The notes under the pieces are model-generated. The model saw only the letters and a program-made list of their open reading frames with translations. It was not told where the DNA came from and did not search any database. A program made the translations under genes and the position numbers. Positions 1 through 9,156 of a DNA stretch of 38,099 nucleotides are shown here, piece after piece (positions within the stretch are counted from its first letter, which is position 1; each line of letters starts with the position of its first letter). Origin of the DNA: Microcaldota archaeon (GTDB lineage: Archaea; Micrarchaeota; Micrarchaeia; Micrarchaeales; CABMGC01); NCBI GenBank assembly GCA_021792235.1, contig JAJYVC010000003.1, positions 960 through 39,058 on the forward strand. The letters run 5' to 3'.

Positions 1-612
1 TACAGAAAGAGGAGTACGCCTAACTCCAGTCTTTCCATTTACTATTACATAATTAGTTGCTCCAGACAACATAAATGAAGATAGCTTAAGGTTTTCAAGC
101 TCCCCAGCACGCATACCAGCGTCCCAAAGTAATGCCAATATTGTCTTATCTCTTTGATTTGTTGTTGCATTTAGCAGTATCCCAACGTCTTCTTCAGTCA
201 ATAGCTCTTCTGGGAGTTTATTTGAGCCTTTTGAGCTAGTCTTAATCCAACTGACATGTTTGTCAGAGCCTGTCAGCCATATTATGAAACTCTTGAAAGT
301 ACGTTTTGTTCGAGATTTGCTATAATCTGCGACATCTTTACCCGTGTTTGACACTTTTAGTTTGTTTATCTGCCTTACTACCTCCTCTACCTGTTCTTTG
401 TTTATTTTCTTAAGGTCTTTGCATATTCCAAGCTTACATATAGTGCGCAATTCCATGAGCCTTCGCTCTTGGGTGCGTTCTTTTCTATCAGTCAATTCGA
501 GGTTATCTCTGAAGCCTAACAGATAGCTCCTATTAGGTGCATCAACCTCCCTATTGATACGATCTGTTTCGTATTGTAGCTTCTTTGCACCGTCTGTTAG
601 GTATCTTGGCAT
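1..612 (-). CDS. Tyrosine recombinase/integrase, 3' part beyond window (partial)
   Basis: Own translation of minus strand from ATG at 612: MPRYLTDGAKKLQYETDRINREVDAPNRSYLLGFRDNLELTDRKERTQERRLMELRTICKLGICKDLKKINKEQVEEVV...LPEELLTEEDVGILLNATTNQRDKTILALLWDAGMRAGELENLKLSSFMLSGATNYVIVNGKTGVRRTPLSV; open to window edge; Arg-I box 'DAGMRAGELENLKLSSF' typical of phage-type integrases. Absent from ORF track because no stop in window. Confidence 0.88.
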   Translation of the reverse strand, partial: MPRYLTDGAKKLQYETDRINREVDAPNRSYLLGFRDNLELTDRKERTQERRLMELRTICKLGICKDLKKINKEQVEEVVRQINKLKVSNTGKDVADYSKSRTKRTFKSFIIWLTGSDKHVSWIKTSSKGSNKLPEELLTEEDVGILLNATTNQRDKTILALLWDAGMRAGELENLKLSSFMLSGATNYVIVNGKTGVRRTPLSV

Positions 613-677
613 AGTTCTTTTTGTCGCTTCACCCACTATATAAGCAGGGTGAGTAGGGCGATGGAAAGAAGAAGTAA

Positions 678-749
678 CGCCCTGGCCGGGATTCGGACCC
701 GGGTCGGAAACGTGACAGGCTTCCATCCTAACCACTAGACGACCAGAGC
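678..749 (-). tRNA. tRNA-Asp(GTC)
   Basis: Reverse complement GCTCTGGTCGTCTAGTGGTTAGGATGGAAGCCTGTCACGTTTCCGACCCGGGTCCGAATCCCGGCCAGGGC folds as cloverleaf; loop CTGTCAC gives anticodon GTC. Confidence 0.93.
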
Positions 750-813
750 ATCAGTTATAATACTACAAAAAGGTTTTATAAGCCATAATGCTCAGATTTC
801 TGGGTCCGGTTGG

Positions 814-1475
814 CTATTCATCTTCCTTTCCGGAAGTCTTGACAAGCTCTTTTATGTTTCTATTCACCCTTCTCAGCAATATAAGCAACCCGGGATAGCC
901 GGCAATTACTACTCCCCCTACAATACCTCCTATAACCTCAACGTCAGTTTCAATCTGGCTCTTTATGCTGGGTATCTGCTTGACGATATTCTCCGCTTTT
1001 GGTAGTTCTGCCTCTGTCTTCTGCAAGCTCTTCCTTATTGCAGCGAGGTCTTTCTCAGCCTGGTCTATGTTTGAATTGTTCAGATCCACTTCCACCTGTT
1101 TTATGGCGCCTTCCACCGAAGCTATGCTACTCTCCACCAGTGCTATCTGTGTAGGGTTGAGTGCAGATTCCAGCTTTTTGAGGTTATTCTGTATGCTGTC
1201 TAGCCCCTGCTGCGCCTGTTCTACTATTATTGCTACGCTTTGCGTGCCCGAGGCACTTGACTGAGCCGCAGTCGTAGTGCTGCTTGACGATGATGCCAAT
1301 GTCGCATCGCCTACAGTCTGCGATATATTTGCAATGTTCACTGCAACTGGCCTACCTGCACTCTTCAAGGCTTCAAAATGCGAAATATCCCCAGAAACCC
1401 CAAGGATTACTCCAGCACTCAATGCTGCTGCAGCCAGCGTTTTGCTATTCTGTGCTTATCTTTTGTATGTAACAT
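814..1475 (-). CDS. Uncharacterised membrane-anchored coiled-coil protein (hydrophobic N-term, coiled coil, C-terminal TM); N-terminus probably needs a frameshift (ORF track 814..1422 from TTG)
   Basis: ORF 202 aa with C-terminal 'VEVIGGIVGGVVIAGYPGLLILLRRV' TM and coiled coil; upstream ATG at 1475 in another frame supplies MLHTKDKHRIAK. Confidence 0.6.
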
Positions 1476-1530
1476 TTCAATTATGCCCTTCACCAAACAC
1501 TATACGTTCTGGTTAATATATATTATATTT

Positions 1531-3837
1531 ATGCATTGCGGTGCCGGCGGCAACCTGCTACCAGAAAACTTTATCTATCTTTTCAGTGAAGAAAGAATCA
1601 GATGCGGAGTGAGAGAACAAGAGAGCACGTATAAACTATTATGCACAGACCTTGATGGGACAATGTTCCCTCTTTATGGTAAACCAGACCAGCAGTGCCT
1701 TAACAGGCTCAAGAAGCTACTAAATAAAAATCCAAATTCCCTGTTATGTTACGTTACTGGAAGAAATCTGCAGAAGTCCCTGCATGCAATAAAAGATTAT
1801 GACCTGCCACAGCCACATTATCTCATAACTGATGTTGGCACAAGAATATATTTTCGCAATGCGCGCGGAAAATGGAAGCAGGACAAGGGATGGGAATGGT
1901 TTCTGAGAACCTCATGGCCAAGGGGCACATCGCGCGGCGTAGCCAACTCTATAAGGCAGATAAAAGGCATAAGGGTCCAGTCAAAAAGCAGCCAATCCTC
2001 ATTCAAGAGCAGCTTCTATCTGTCCAATACTAGGACGAGCCGCCTGCTCAAGGAGATGCACTCAAAGCTAAAGGACCTTGGCGTGCCGTACACAGTCATA
2101 ATAAGCAAGGGCAGGCAGAAATATCTGTTGCTTGACATTCTTGCAAAAGGGGCGTCCAAGAAAAATGCAGTCAATGAGCTTAGAAGTAGACTCGGCGTGG
2201 CCGTGCACGATACTGCATTTGCAGGAGACAGCGGCAATGACTTCGATCTGCTCACTACAGATCTAAAGACAATCGTTGTGAATAATGCATCAAGGGACCT
2301 GAAGCGCAGGATACTAATAAAAGCTGGCAAAAGAGCCACAGTGCCAACACTTTATTTCTCAAAGGGCAGGTACAACTGCCATCATGGAAATGACATATGT
2401 GGGGTGCTTGAAGGAATGCTTCATTTTGGAATGTTTTCCAGGGCTAGAAACGCTGGTCTGTATGTTCAAATACACTCAATTCACGGCCTTATAAACAGAA
2501 ATTATACTGACTTGGGGAGGGACGAGGACACTGGTGGTCAGGTCGTATATGTGGTGGAACTCGCAAAGTCACTATCAAAGCTCCCAGAGATAGGGCAAGT
2601 AGATCTTGTCACCCGCAGGATAGTGGACAGGATGTACCCTAGCTATAGCAAGAAGCTTGAGTATGTCAACAGCAAGTTCAAGATAGTCCGCATAGATTGC
2701 GGCGGAGGCCGGTACATAAAGAAGACTAAGCTATGGCCGTACATAAAGGAATACGCTGACAATGTAATAAAGTACACCAATGAATTAGGTAGGATGCCAG
2801 ACATAATACATACAAATTATGCCGATGCCGGGCTCGCCGGAGCGGTTATAGCCAAAAAATTTGGGTCAATACTAACATTCACTGGTCATTCATTAGGCGT
2901 ACCAAAGATGCAGAAGCTAGGAGTCAACAAGGCCAATTACATGGGTTTCGACAAGAGATTCAATTTCACTAAGAGGTTAAAGGCAGAGCAGACTGCCATA
3001 GACAGTTCAGATGCAATAATCGTAAGCACCAAGGAAGAGATAGAAAACCAATATTCAGGATACAACTTGGACAAGAGCAAGGTACACGTGATACCTCCAG
3101 GCATAGACCTGCGCATGTTCAATCCCTCCAACGAATACAGGTCAAGGCAGCCTGAGATATTGAGGGCTGCTACAAAGAGCCTATCAGACCCGGAAAAGCA
3201 GATGATACTTGCGGTCTCAAGACTAGAGAAGCGCAAAAACCTGGAACGTCTGGTAAACGCCTTCTGCAGCAGCAAAAAACTCAAGGATCGCGCTAATCTC
3301 ATAATGGTCACCGGGGTAAAGAGCAAGACAAGCAACGAGCAGCAGGAGATACTCAACCGGATGAAAAATACTGTGCAAAAATCAGGATGCCAAGGCAACG
3401 TATCATTCGTCAAGTTCATCGACTCAGATGGCGGTCTTCCGGCGTTATACCACCTTGCTAGGAAAAGCGGCGGCGTATTCATAAACCCTGCCCTGATAGA
3501 GCCCTTCGGTCTCACGGTGCTGGAAGCAAGTGCCTGCGGCCTGCCCGTAGTTGCAACAAAGTATGGTGGCCCGGCAGAGATAATAACAGACAATTTCAAC
3601 GGCATGCTGGTCGATCCGTACAGCACAAAGGATATTGGGGCTACTCTTGCCAAGATTCTTACCGATAGGATACTTTGGAGAAAGATATCAAGGAACTCTG
3701 TGACAAATGCGATGCGCTTCAGCTGGGATGAGGCTGCCAGAAAGGAGGCAATACTCTTCAATGAACTCAAGGAAAAGAAGCTGGAGGACAAGCTTTCAGA
3801 ATACTTCAAGAGCAGGAACCGACACTCCGGCCTATAA
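1531..3837 (+). CDS. Bifunctional protein: N-terminal HAD sucrose-phosphate phosphatase-like domain + C-terminal GT4 sucrose-phosphate synthase-like glycosyltransferase (GTG 1609 is an alternative start)
   Basis: HAD motifs DLDGTMF, YVTGR, GDSGNDFDLL; GT4 motifs IHSIHGLI..DEDTGGQVVYV, GHSLG, SRLEKRKNLE, NPALIEPFGLTVLEASACGLPVVATKYGGPAEI. Confidence 0.85.
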   Translation: MHCGAGGNLLPENFIYLFSEERIRCGVREQESTYKLLCTDLDGTMFPLYGKPDQQCLNRLKKLLNKNPNSLLCYVTGRNLQKSLHAIKDYDLPQPHYLITDVGTRIYFRNARGKWKQDKGWEWFLRTSWPRGTSRGVANSIRQIKGIRVQSKSSQSSFKSSFYLSNTRTSRLLKEMHSKLKDLGVPYTVIISKGRQKYLLLDILAKGASKKNAVNELRSRLGVAVHDTAFAGDSGNDFDLLTTDLKTIVVNNASRDLKRRILIKAGKRATVPTLYFSKGRYNCHHGNDICGVLEGMLHFGMFSRARNAGLYVQIHSIHGLINRNYTDLGRDEDTGGQVVYVVELAKSLSKLPEIGQVDLVTRRIVDRMYPSYSKKLEYVNSKFKIVRIDCGGGRYIKKTKLWPYIKEYADNVIKYTNELGRMPDIIHTNYADAGLAGAVIAKKFGSILTFTGHSLGVPKMQKLGVNKANYMGFDKRFNFTKRLKAEQTAIDSSDAIIVSTKEEIENQYSGYNLDKSKVHVIPPGIDLRMFNPSNEYRSRQPEILRAATKSLSDPEKQMILAVSRLEKRKNLERLVNAFCSSKKLKDRANLIMVTGVKSKTSNEQQEILNRMKNTVQKSGCQGNVSFVKFIDSDGGLPALYHLARKSGGVFINPALIEPFGLTVLEASACGLPVVATKYGGPAEIITDNFNGMLVDPYSTKDIGATLAKILTDRILWRKISRNSVTNAMRFSWDEAARKEAILFNELKEKKLEDKLSEYFKSRNRHSGL

Positions 3838-3864
3838 TCTCTCTTTCATAAACAGGAAAACCAT

Positions 3865-3970
3865 TCCCGTTGGTGCGAGTCGAACGCACAGCCTGTCGGT
3901 ATCTACTCCCGAGCGATGCACGGAAAGTTACGAACTACAGCCGACCGCTCTGCCATTGAGCTACAACGGG
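3865..3970 (-). tRNA. tRNA-Tyr(GTA) with ~34-nt intron at 37/38 (3901..3934)
   Basis: Reverse complement CCCGTTGTAGCTCAATGGCAGAGCGGTCGGCTGTAG[TTCGTAACTTTCCGTGCATCGCTCGGGAGTAGAT]ACCGACAGGCTGTGCGTTCGACTCGCACCAACGGGA. Confidence 0.9.
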
Positions 3971-4045
3971 ATATGATGATTATTGAGGATGCTAACATTA
4001 ATAATAATACTAACTTATATATTTAGGTTAATTGGGATACCGTAT

Positions 4046-6799
4046 ATGCCAGATACGCCCTTGCAAAAAAAACAGCCCTCCGCAAAGAAATTGGACATCT
4101 CGTTTGGAAAGAAGCCGGAGCAGCCGCGCCATAGGTATAGACACAGCATAGTACCAATGTCCTTTTACTGGCTCAAGGACTACGCTAAAGAATTCATAAG
4201 CCATAAAAATTTCCCCGATGCGCTAGCGGTCGTATTTGCTACATTCAGCATATCTATAGCCTTTCCTTTATTTCCTCCGATAGTGCTCATACCACTGCTT
4301 ATCCTGTTCTTTGCAGCAACCATAATCTCGCCGCTAGGCGGCTTGATGCTGATGCTCTTCGGCACGCTGCTCATGTTCATATACCAGGCACCACTGCTTG
4401 CGTGGATACTTACTATATTCATAAGTGTGTCCCTGTTCCTAGGGCACAAACATTACCGCACTATAACGTTCATATACGCACTCATAATGCTGCCCATGTC
4501 CTACCTTGGCTTTGTATTTGAGATTCCAGCTTTCGTAATCGGTAGCCTGTTCATAGGTTACAGGAGATCTATGGTATCTGCAATAATAATACTACTAATG
4601 GTTGCAATGCTTTCAGGAATGACTGGCATACAGAACAGCGCTCCGATTGTCTACAACGCCATGCGGGGTAGTACCGATCCATTCATGGTGCCTTCAAAGC
4701 CTGCGGTGAATCTGTCCGATCTGCCTTCTGCATTCGCGGGCGCCATAGGAAACTTCTTCAGCCTGCAAGTCGCATCCCATATCTTTTCAGGATTCGGCGC
4801 AGCAATGCTTTCTCTGGTTCACGAGTTCCAATTAACCCTAATACAGATAGCAGTGTGGCTTCTTGTCATATTCGCAATGACCAGCTTTGTTATACGCAGC
4901 AGGTCGGCATTGAAGGGCACTGTGGCAAGCACATTCTCATTTGCGATTCTCGCAGCATATATAATACTTTCTTATGTCAATGGCGGCTCACCCAACACCG
5001 TGGATATGCTTAGCTTCGCGCTAACTGTGTTGGTAGTTCTATTCCTCGAACTGAATAATGTGGAGGTGGTAAAGGCACTGTCTGTGATGAAACAGGATTT
5101 CCTGGGCAGGTTCGGCGACGCCTTTCAGGATCTGACGAACGGCAGCAGGGAGACTATGGCAGACGTAATCAACTACGATGAAACCAAGAAGGAGCTCAGG
5201 GAAGCCATACTTGCTCCTATAGAACATAGGGAGATTGCCGGAGCCTATAAAGTGAAGCCTGCAAAGGGCCTGCTCCTGTTTGGGCCTCCGGGCACTGGAA
5301 AGACGCTCATTATGAGATCTCTCGCAAACGAGGTCCGTGCAAAGTTCTTCTACGTCAAGACGTCATCGCTCCTCTCGCCGTATGAAGGTCAGAGCGCCAA
5401 GGACCTGTCCAAGATATTTGATATGGTCAGGAAGAGTACTCCAGCCATACTCTTCTTCGATGAGGTGGACGGAATAGCTGCCAAGAGAGAAGGCACTGAT
5501 AGCGATGCGAGCCGGCAGCTGATATCCACACTGCTTGCCGAGATGGATGGATTCCAGAAGATAGAGAAGGTGGTGATAGTGGGATCCACAAACGTGCCGC
5601 AGCTAATAGATCCAGGCCTCTTAAGGCCAGGCAGGTTCGATAAGATAATATACATGCCGCTGCCAGACAAGGCCGGCAGGGCGAAGATGTTCCAGTATTA
5701 CCTGAGCAAGTTGCCTATAGGCAAAAATATCAATTACCAGAAGCTTGCAGACATCACCAACAGGTACAGCGGAGCAGACGTAAAGAACGCCTGCGACGAG
5801 GTGGCCAGGCAGGTCGCCGACGAGGCTGTAAGGGAGAGAAAGGTGCTGGAGATAGACATGCCAGATATAGTTAATGTGATAAAGTCCATCAAGCCGTCCA
5901 CTTCCCTCTCGACCCTTGATAAGTACAACCAGTTCAAGATAGACTTCGAAAGGAGATCCCATCCTGAAGTCGACAACAAGGAATCAGAGATAAGCCTGGG
6001 TGATGTTGTAGGCTTGGAGGAGGCAAAGAAGGCCCTTTATGAGGCAATAGAGATACCGATACTGCACCCCAGTCTAGTGAAGAAGTATGATGTGGGCAAT
6101 ATAAAGGGAATACTCATGTTCGGTCCTCCAGGCACCGGAAAGACCATGCTAATACGTGCCGTCGCAGCTGAGCTTGAGGATGTCAAGTTGATAGTAGTGT
6201 CAGGATCAGAGATAGCAAAGAACGGCTTGGAGAACGCTCTTGTGGAGATAAAGGATGTATTCAACAGGGCGAGGGAGAATGCACCCTCCATCATATTCAT
6301 AGACGAGATGGATGCGCTGCTTCCCAACAGGGAGAATTCAAGCGAGTTTGCAGTGCACATGACGAGCGAGTTCCTCCAGCAGCTTGACGGCATACGGAGC
6401 TCTAATGGCATAGTGCTAGTTGGCGCTACCAACAGGCCCGACCATCTTGATCCGGCCGTGCTGAGACCTGGAAGGATTGACAAGTTCATATTCGTGCCTC
6501 CCCCCAACTCCAAGGCCAGAGCGCAGATTTTCGAGAACTACCTTAAAAAGGCACCAATATTCCCTGACATGGACTTCGAAAAGCTCGCCGCCAAGACTGA
6601 TGGCTTCACCGGAGCCGATATAGCCAACATATGCAGGCAGGCCAAGCTCAACGCGCTTGAAGAGAACGTTTCAACATCAAGCGAGAAGAAGATAAGCGTT
6701 GCTGATGTACTTAAGATAATAAGCTATACGAAGCCCTCTGCTCCGGCGAGCATACTGGGTGTGTACATGAACTTCATATCGATCTATGGTGGAAGATAG
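4046..6799 (+). CDS. Tandem AAA+ ATPase (Cdc48/VAT-like, D1+D2) with polytopic membrane N-terminal domain
   Basis: Multiple hydrophobic helices over the N-terminal ~350 aa; two Walker A (GPPGTGKT x2), Walker B FFDEVDG / FIDEMDA, and LRPGRFD / LRPGRID SRH signatures. TATA-like 'cttatatattt' ~25-30 bp upstream of ATG 4046 favours it over the ORF-track start 3983. Confidence 0.9.
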   Translation: MPDTPLQKKQPSAKKLDISFGKKPEQPRHRYRHSIVPMSFYWLKDYAKEFISHKNFPDALAVVFATFSISIAFPLFPPIVLIPLLILFFAATIISPLGGLMLMLFGTLLMFIYQAPLLAWILTIFISVSLFLGHKHYRTITFIYALIMLPMSYLGFVFEIPAFVIGSLFIGYRRSMVSAIIILLMVAMLSGMTGIQNSAPIVYNAMRGSTDPFMVPSKPAVNLSDLPSAFAGAIGNFFSLQVASHIFSGFGAAMLSLVHEFQLTLIQIAVWLLVIFAMTSFVIRSRSALKGTVASTFSFAILAAYIILSYVNGGSPNTVDMLSFALTVLVVLFLELNNVEVVKALSVMKQDFLGRFGDAFQDLTNGSRETMADVINYDETKKELREAILAPIEHREIAGAYKVKPAKGLLLFGPPGTGKTLIMRSLANEVRAKFFYVKTSSLLSPYEGQSAKDLSKIFDMVRKSTPAILFFDEVDGIAAKREGTDSDASRQLISTLLAEMDGFQKIEKVVIVGSTNVPQLIDPGLLRPGRFDKIIYMPLPDKAGRAKMFQYYLSKLPIGKNINYQKLADITNRYSGADVKNACDEVARQVADEAVRERKVLEIDMPDIVNVIKSIKPSTSLSTLDKYNQFKIDFERRSHPEVDNKESEISLGDVVGLEEAKKALYEAIEIPILHPSLVKKYDVGNIKGILMFGPPGTGKTMLIRAVAAELEDVKLIVVSGSEIAKNGLENALVEIKDVFNRARENAPSIIFIDEMDALLPNRENSSEFAVHMTSEFLQQLDGIRSSNGIVLVGATNRPDHLDPAVLRPGRIDKFIFVPPPNSKARAQIFENYLKKAPIFPDMDFEKLAAKTDGFTGADIANICRQAKLNALEENVSTSSEKKISVADVLKIISYTKPSAPASILGVYMNFISIYGGR

Positions 6800-8209
6800 A
6801 TGCTGCCAATACTCTTGTTAATAGTGCTTGTGCCGTTCGCATTCCTGCTGCCTCTAGTACTTGCGGATAGGGACTATTCATACACATTGTCTATAATAGC
6901 ATCCACTATAGTGCTCCTGCTTACAGCATATGCATTATATCTGTCTTATACTGCCGGATCATCCGTGCTTTCAACCAGCAACTTCTATGTGCCAGTGCTG
7001 AACCTCAATTTTTCCCTAAGGGTGAATCAGCTATCAATGATGCTCCTTGTCATGACTGCGGTGGTGTTCTTTGCGTCATCCATAGTGGGCAAGTACTTCA
7101 TAGGAAAGAGGGATAGGACATACAACATAATCTTCCTGCTTGCTGAAGGGTCATCATTGGGTGTGTTCATAGCCGCGAACCTCTTCTTCTTCTACGTATT
7201 CTGGGAGGTAGCCGAAGTGATGATGTTCTTCATAATATTCCTTTACGGCGGGTACAACAGGCGGTACGCAAGCATAAAGTTCATAATATACTCGATATTC
7301 TCCAGCTTGCTCATGCTTATCGGAATCCTAATGCTCTACAATTCAGTCACTCCGCATACATTCAACATTGGCGGTCTTATTGCATCGTCCGGACAGATCC
7401 CTGCAGGCACGCAGGCTGTCATCCTCTTGCTGTTCGTGATAGCATTTCTGATAAAGATGCCGGTATTCCCACTGCATAGCTGGCTTCCCGACGCACACAC
7501 TGAAGCACCTACCACAGGCAGCATGATCCTCGCAGGAGTTCTGCTCAAGTTCGGAGGATACGGGTTGTATCTCTCATTCCTGATCCTGCCTGTCGCAGCT
7601 CATTATGCCCTGTATCTGATGCTCCTGTTCATATTCTCGACCATCTATTCTGCGTACGTCTGCTTAAGTCAGACCAACCTGAAAAGGCTGATAGCTTATA
7701 CGAGCATAACTGACATGGGGCTTGTAGGTGTGGGGCTTGCTGCAATGAATGCATTTGGCTACAGCGGGTCATTCTATGCCATGTTCAACCATGGTGTGGT
7801 GATAGCCATGTTGTTCCTTGTGGCAGGTACACTTGACCATGTATATGGCACGCTCGAGATAGAGAAGATAAAGGGGGTGGTGAAGAATTTCGCAGGCATG
7901 TCCTACCTGTTCATACTTGGGGTCTTCGCAGCCCTGGGCATACCTCTGACTGCAGGATTCATAGCCGATTTGTTCATATTCATAGGCGCAGTGGGTACAT
8001 TCGGCGTGCTTGGGATAGTGCCTCTCTTCGGAGTTCTCGTGATGGGCGCAGCACTCTTTTGGCTCATAGAGCGGGTGTTCATGAGCGCGTCTAAGGCAGT
8101 AGAGCCATACAACCCGCTTGGCAGCGAGGTGATGATCGCCTCACTGCTTCTGTTCGGCGCAGCGGTGCTGTTCGGGGTACTGCCCGTACTGTTTTTGGGC
8201 ATACACTAG
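6800..8209 (+). CDS. Proton-translocating NADH-quinone oxidoreductase subunit M-like (NuoM/MrpD superfamily)
   Basis: Polytopic; 'FFFYVFWEVAEVMMFFI' and 'KMPVFPLHSWLPDAHTEAPTTGSMILAGVLLKFGGYGL' are hallmark NuoM motifs; ATG immediately follows the preceding stop. Confidence 0.88.
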   Translation: MLPILLLIVLVPFAFLLPLVLADRDYSYTLSIIASTIVLLLTAYALYLSYTAGSSVLSTSNFYVPVLNLNFSLRVNQLSMMLLVMTAVVFFASSIVGKYFIGKRDRTYNIIFLLAEGSSLGVFIAANLFFFYVFWEVAEVMMFFIIFLYGGYNRRYASIKFIIYSIFSSLLMLIGILMLYNSVTPHTFNIGGLIASSGQIPAGTQAVILLLFVIAFLIKMPVFPLHSWLPDAHTEAPTTGSMILAGVLLKFGGYGLYLSFLILPVAAHYALYLMLLFIFSTIYSAYVCLSQTNLKRLIAYTSITDMGLVGVGLAAMNAFGYSGSFYAMFNHGVVIAMLFLVAGTLDHVYGTLEIEKIKGVVKNFAGMSYLFILGVFAALGIPLTAGFIADLFIFIGAVGTFGVLGIVPLFGVLVMGAALFWLIERVFMSASKAVEPYNPLGSEVMIASLLLFGAAVLFGVLPVLFLGIH

Positions 8210-9156
8210 ATTCTAATTATGAGCAGGAGTGCGGTGAGCGCTGCAGATACTGAGAGATTGTCGTCAATCCTTATCCTCAGGCTTTCCACCAGCGCACCGA
8301 CCAGTCCAATGGCCAGTGCATAGTAGCCTATGAAGGCGAAGGATATTGCTGAAGTCGCTGCGAAGTACGCCATGGATCCGTAAACGCTCTTTCTGCGGTT
8401 CCATGGTATCTTTTTGCCACCGAAATGTATCCCTACCATGGTGGCTACAGGATCGCCTATGAATATCGCCGAGAACACCACGAGCACATTCATTGTGTTG
8501 AGGAACGAGACTGCCATCAGCGACCCTATGGCCAGCCAGAGCGCCCCGTATCCCAGCGCCGACCCATTCCTCTCGAATCTGGTAATGATCCTCGAAAATC
8601 TGTTACTACTGAAGGCTTCAATTACACATATAACTAGAATTCCTCCAAGTATCAGAAGCATCTGGAATGTCACCGCTATGGGCTCTATCTCGAAATAGAA
8701 CATCAGCATAAGAAATATTCCTGCACCCATGTGGAAGAAGTCTCTGCTGATCTCGACCCGTCTGTCCTCTATGCTGTTTCTATACTCTTTGAGCTTGGTT
8801 ATCACGCTCAGTAGCCCGAGGAGCATTGCCTGTGCTATGTACATGAAACCAATGTAGTGTATCATCACTATGTAGAGCGCATCAACAAGCACGTAGGCTG
8901 CCCTAGACCTGGCAGACTTTCCGGAGAGCAGGCCGTTGAAGCCAAGTATGCCTACTTCAAGGAGAAGGATTGTAACCACGTGCACGTGCTGTGCAATGAA
9001 AAGTACGAACCCTGCCATCACTGCCAAAGTGATCAGCAATTGGCTCCTCCTGTCCATCCTCAATATCCTGTAAACTGCCACCAGCGAGAGCGCTGCGGCT
9101 ACTGCGAATGTCGCATAAAGCAATGACCCGTAGGAAAAATCAACGATGCCCAGCAA
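8206..9156 (-). CDS. Dolichol/phytol kinase-like (SEC59/DGK1/VTE5-type CTP-dependent) integral membrane protein
   Basis: C-terminal 'FIGDPVATMVGIHFGGKKIPWNRRKSVYGSMAYF' and 'GALVESLRIRIDDNLSVSAALTALLL' resemble the family; ~10 TM helices. Confidence 0.75.
   Translation of the reverse strand: MLGIVDFSYGSLLYATFAVAAALSLVAVYRILRMDRRSQLLITLAVMAGFVLFIAQHVHVVTILLLEVGILGFNGLLSGKSARSRAAYVLVDALYIVMIHYIGFMYIAQAMLLGLLSVITKLKEYRNSIEDRRVEISRDFFHMGAGIFLMLMFYFEIEPIAVTFQMLLILGGILVICVIEAFSSNRFSRIITRFERNGSALGYGALWLAIGSLMAVSFLNTMNVLVVFSAIFIGDPVATMVGIHFGGKKIPWNRRKSVYGSMAYFAATSAISFAFIGYYALAIGLVGALVESLRIRIDDNLSVSAALTALLLIIRI

Noticed and set aside
344-526. 60-aa plus-strand ORF
   Set aside because: Antisense to the integrase reading frame.
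2937-3809. 290-aa minus-strand ORF
   Set aside because: Antisense shadow of the strongly supported HAD-GT4 gene; Ser/Leu-rich, no recognisable domain.
5621-5979. Minus-strand ORFs within the AAA+ gene
   Set aside because: Antisense shadows of a conserved AAA domain.
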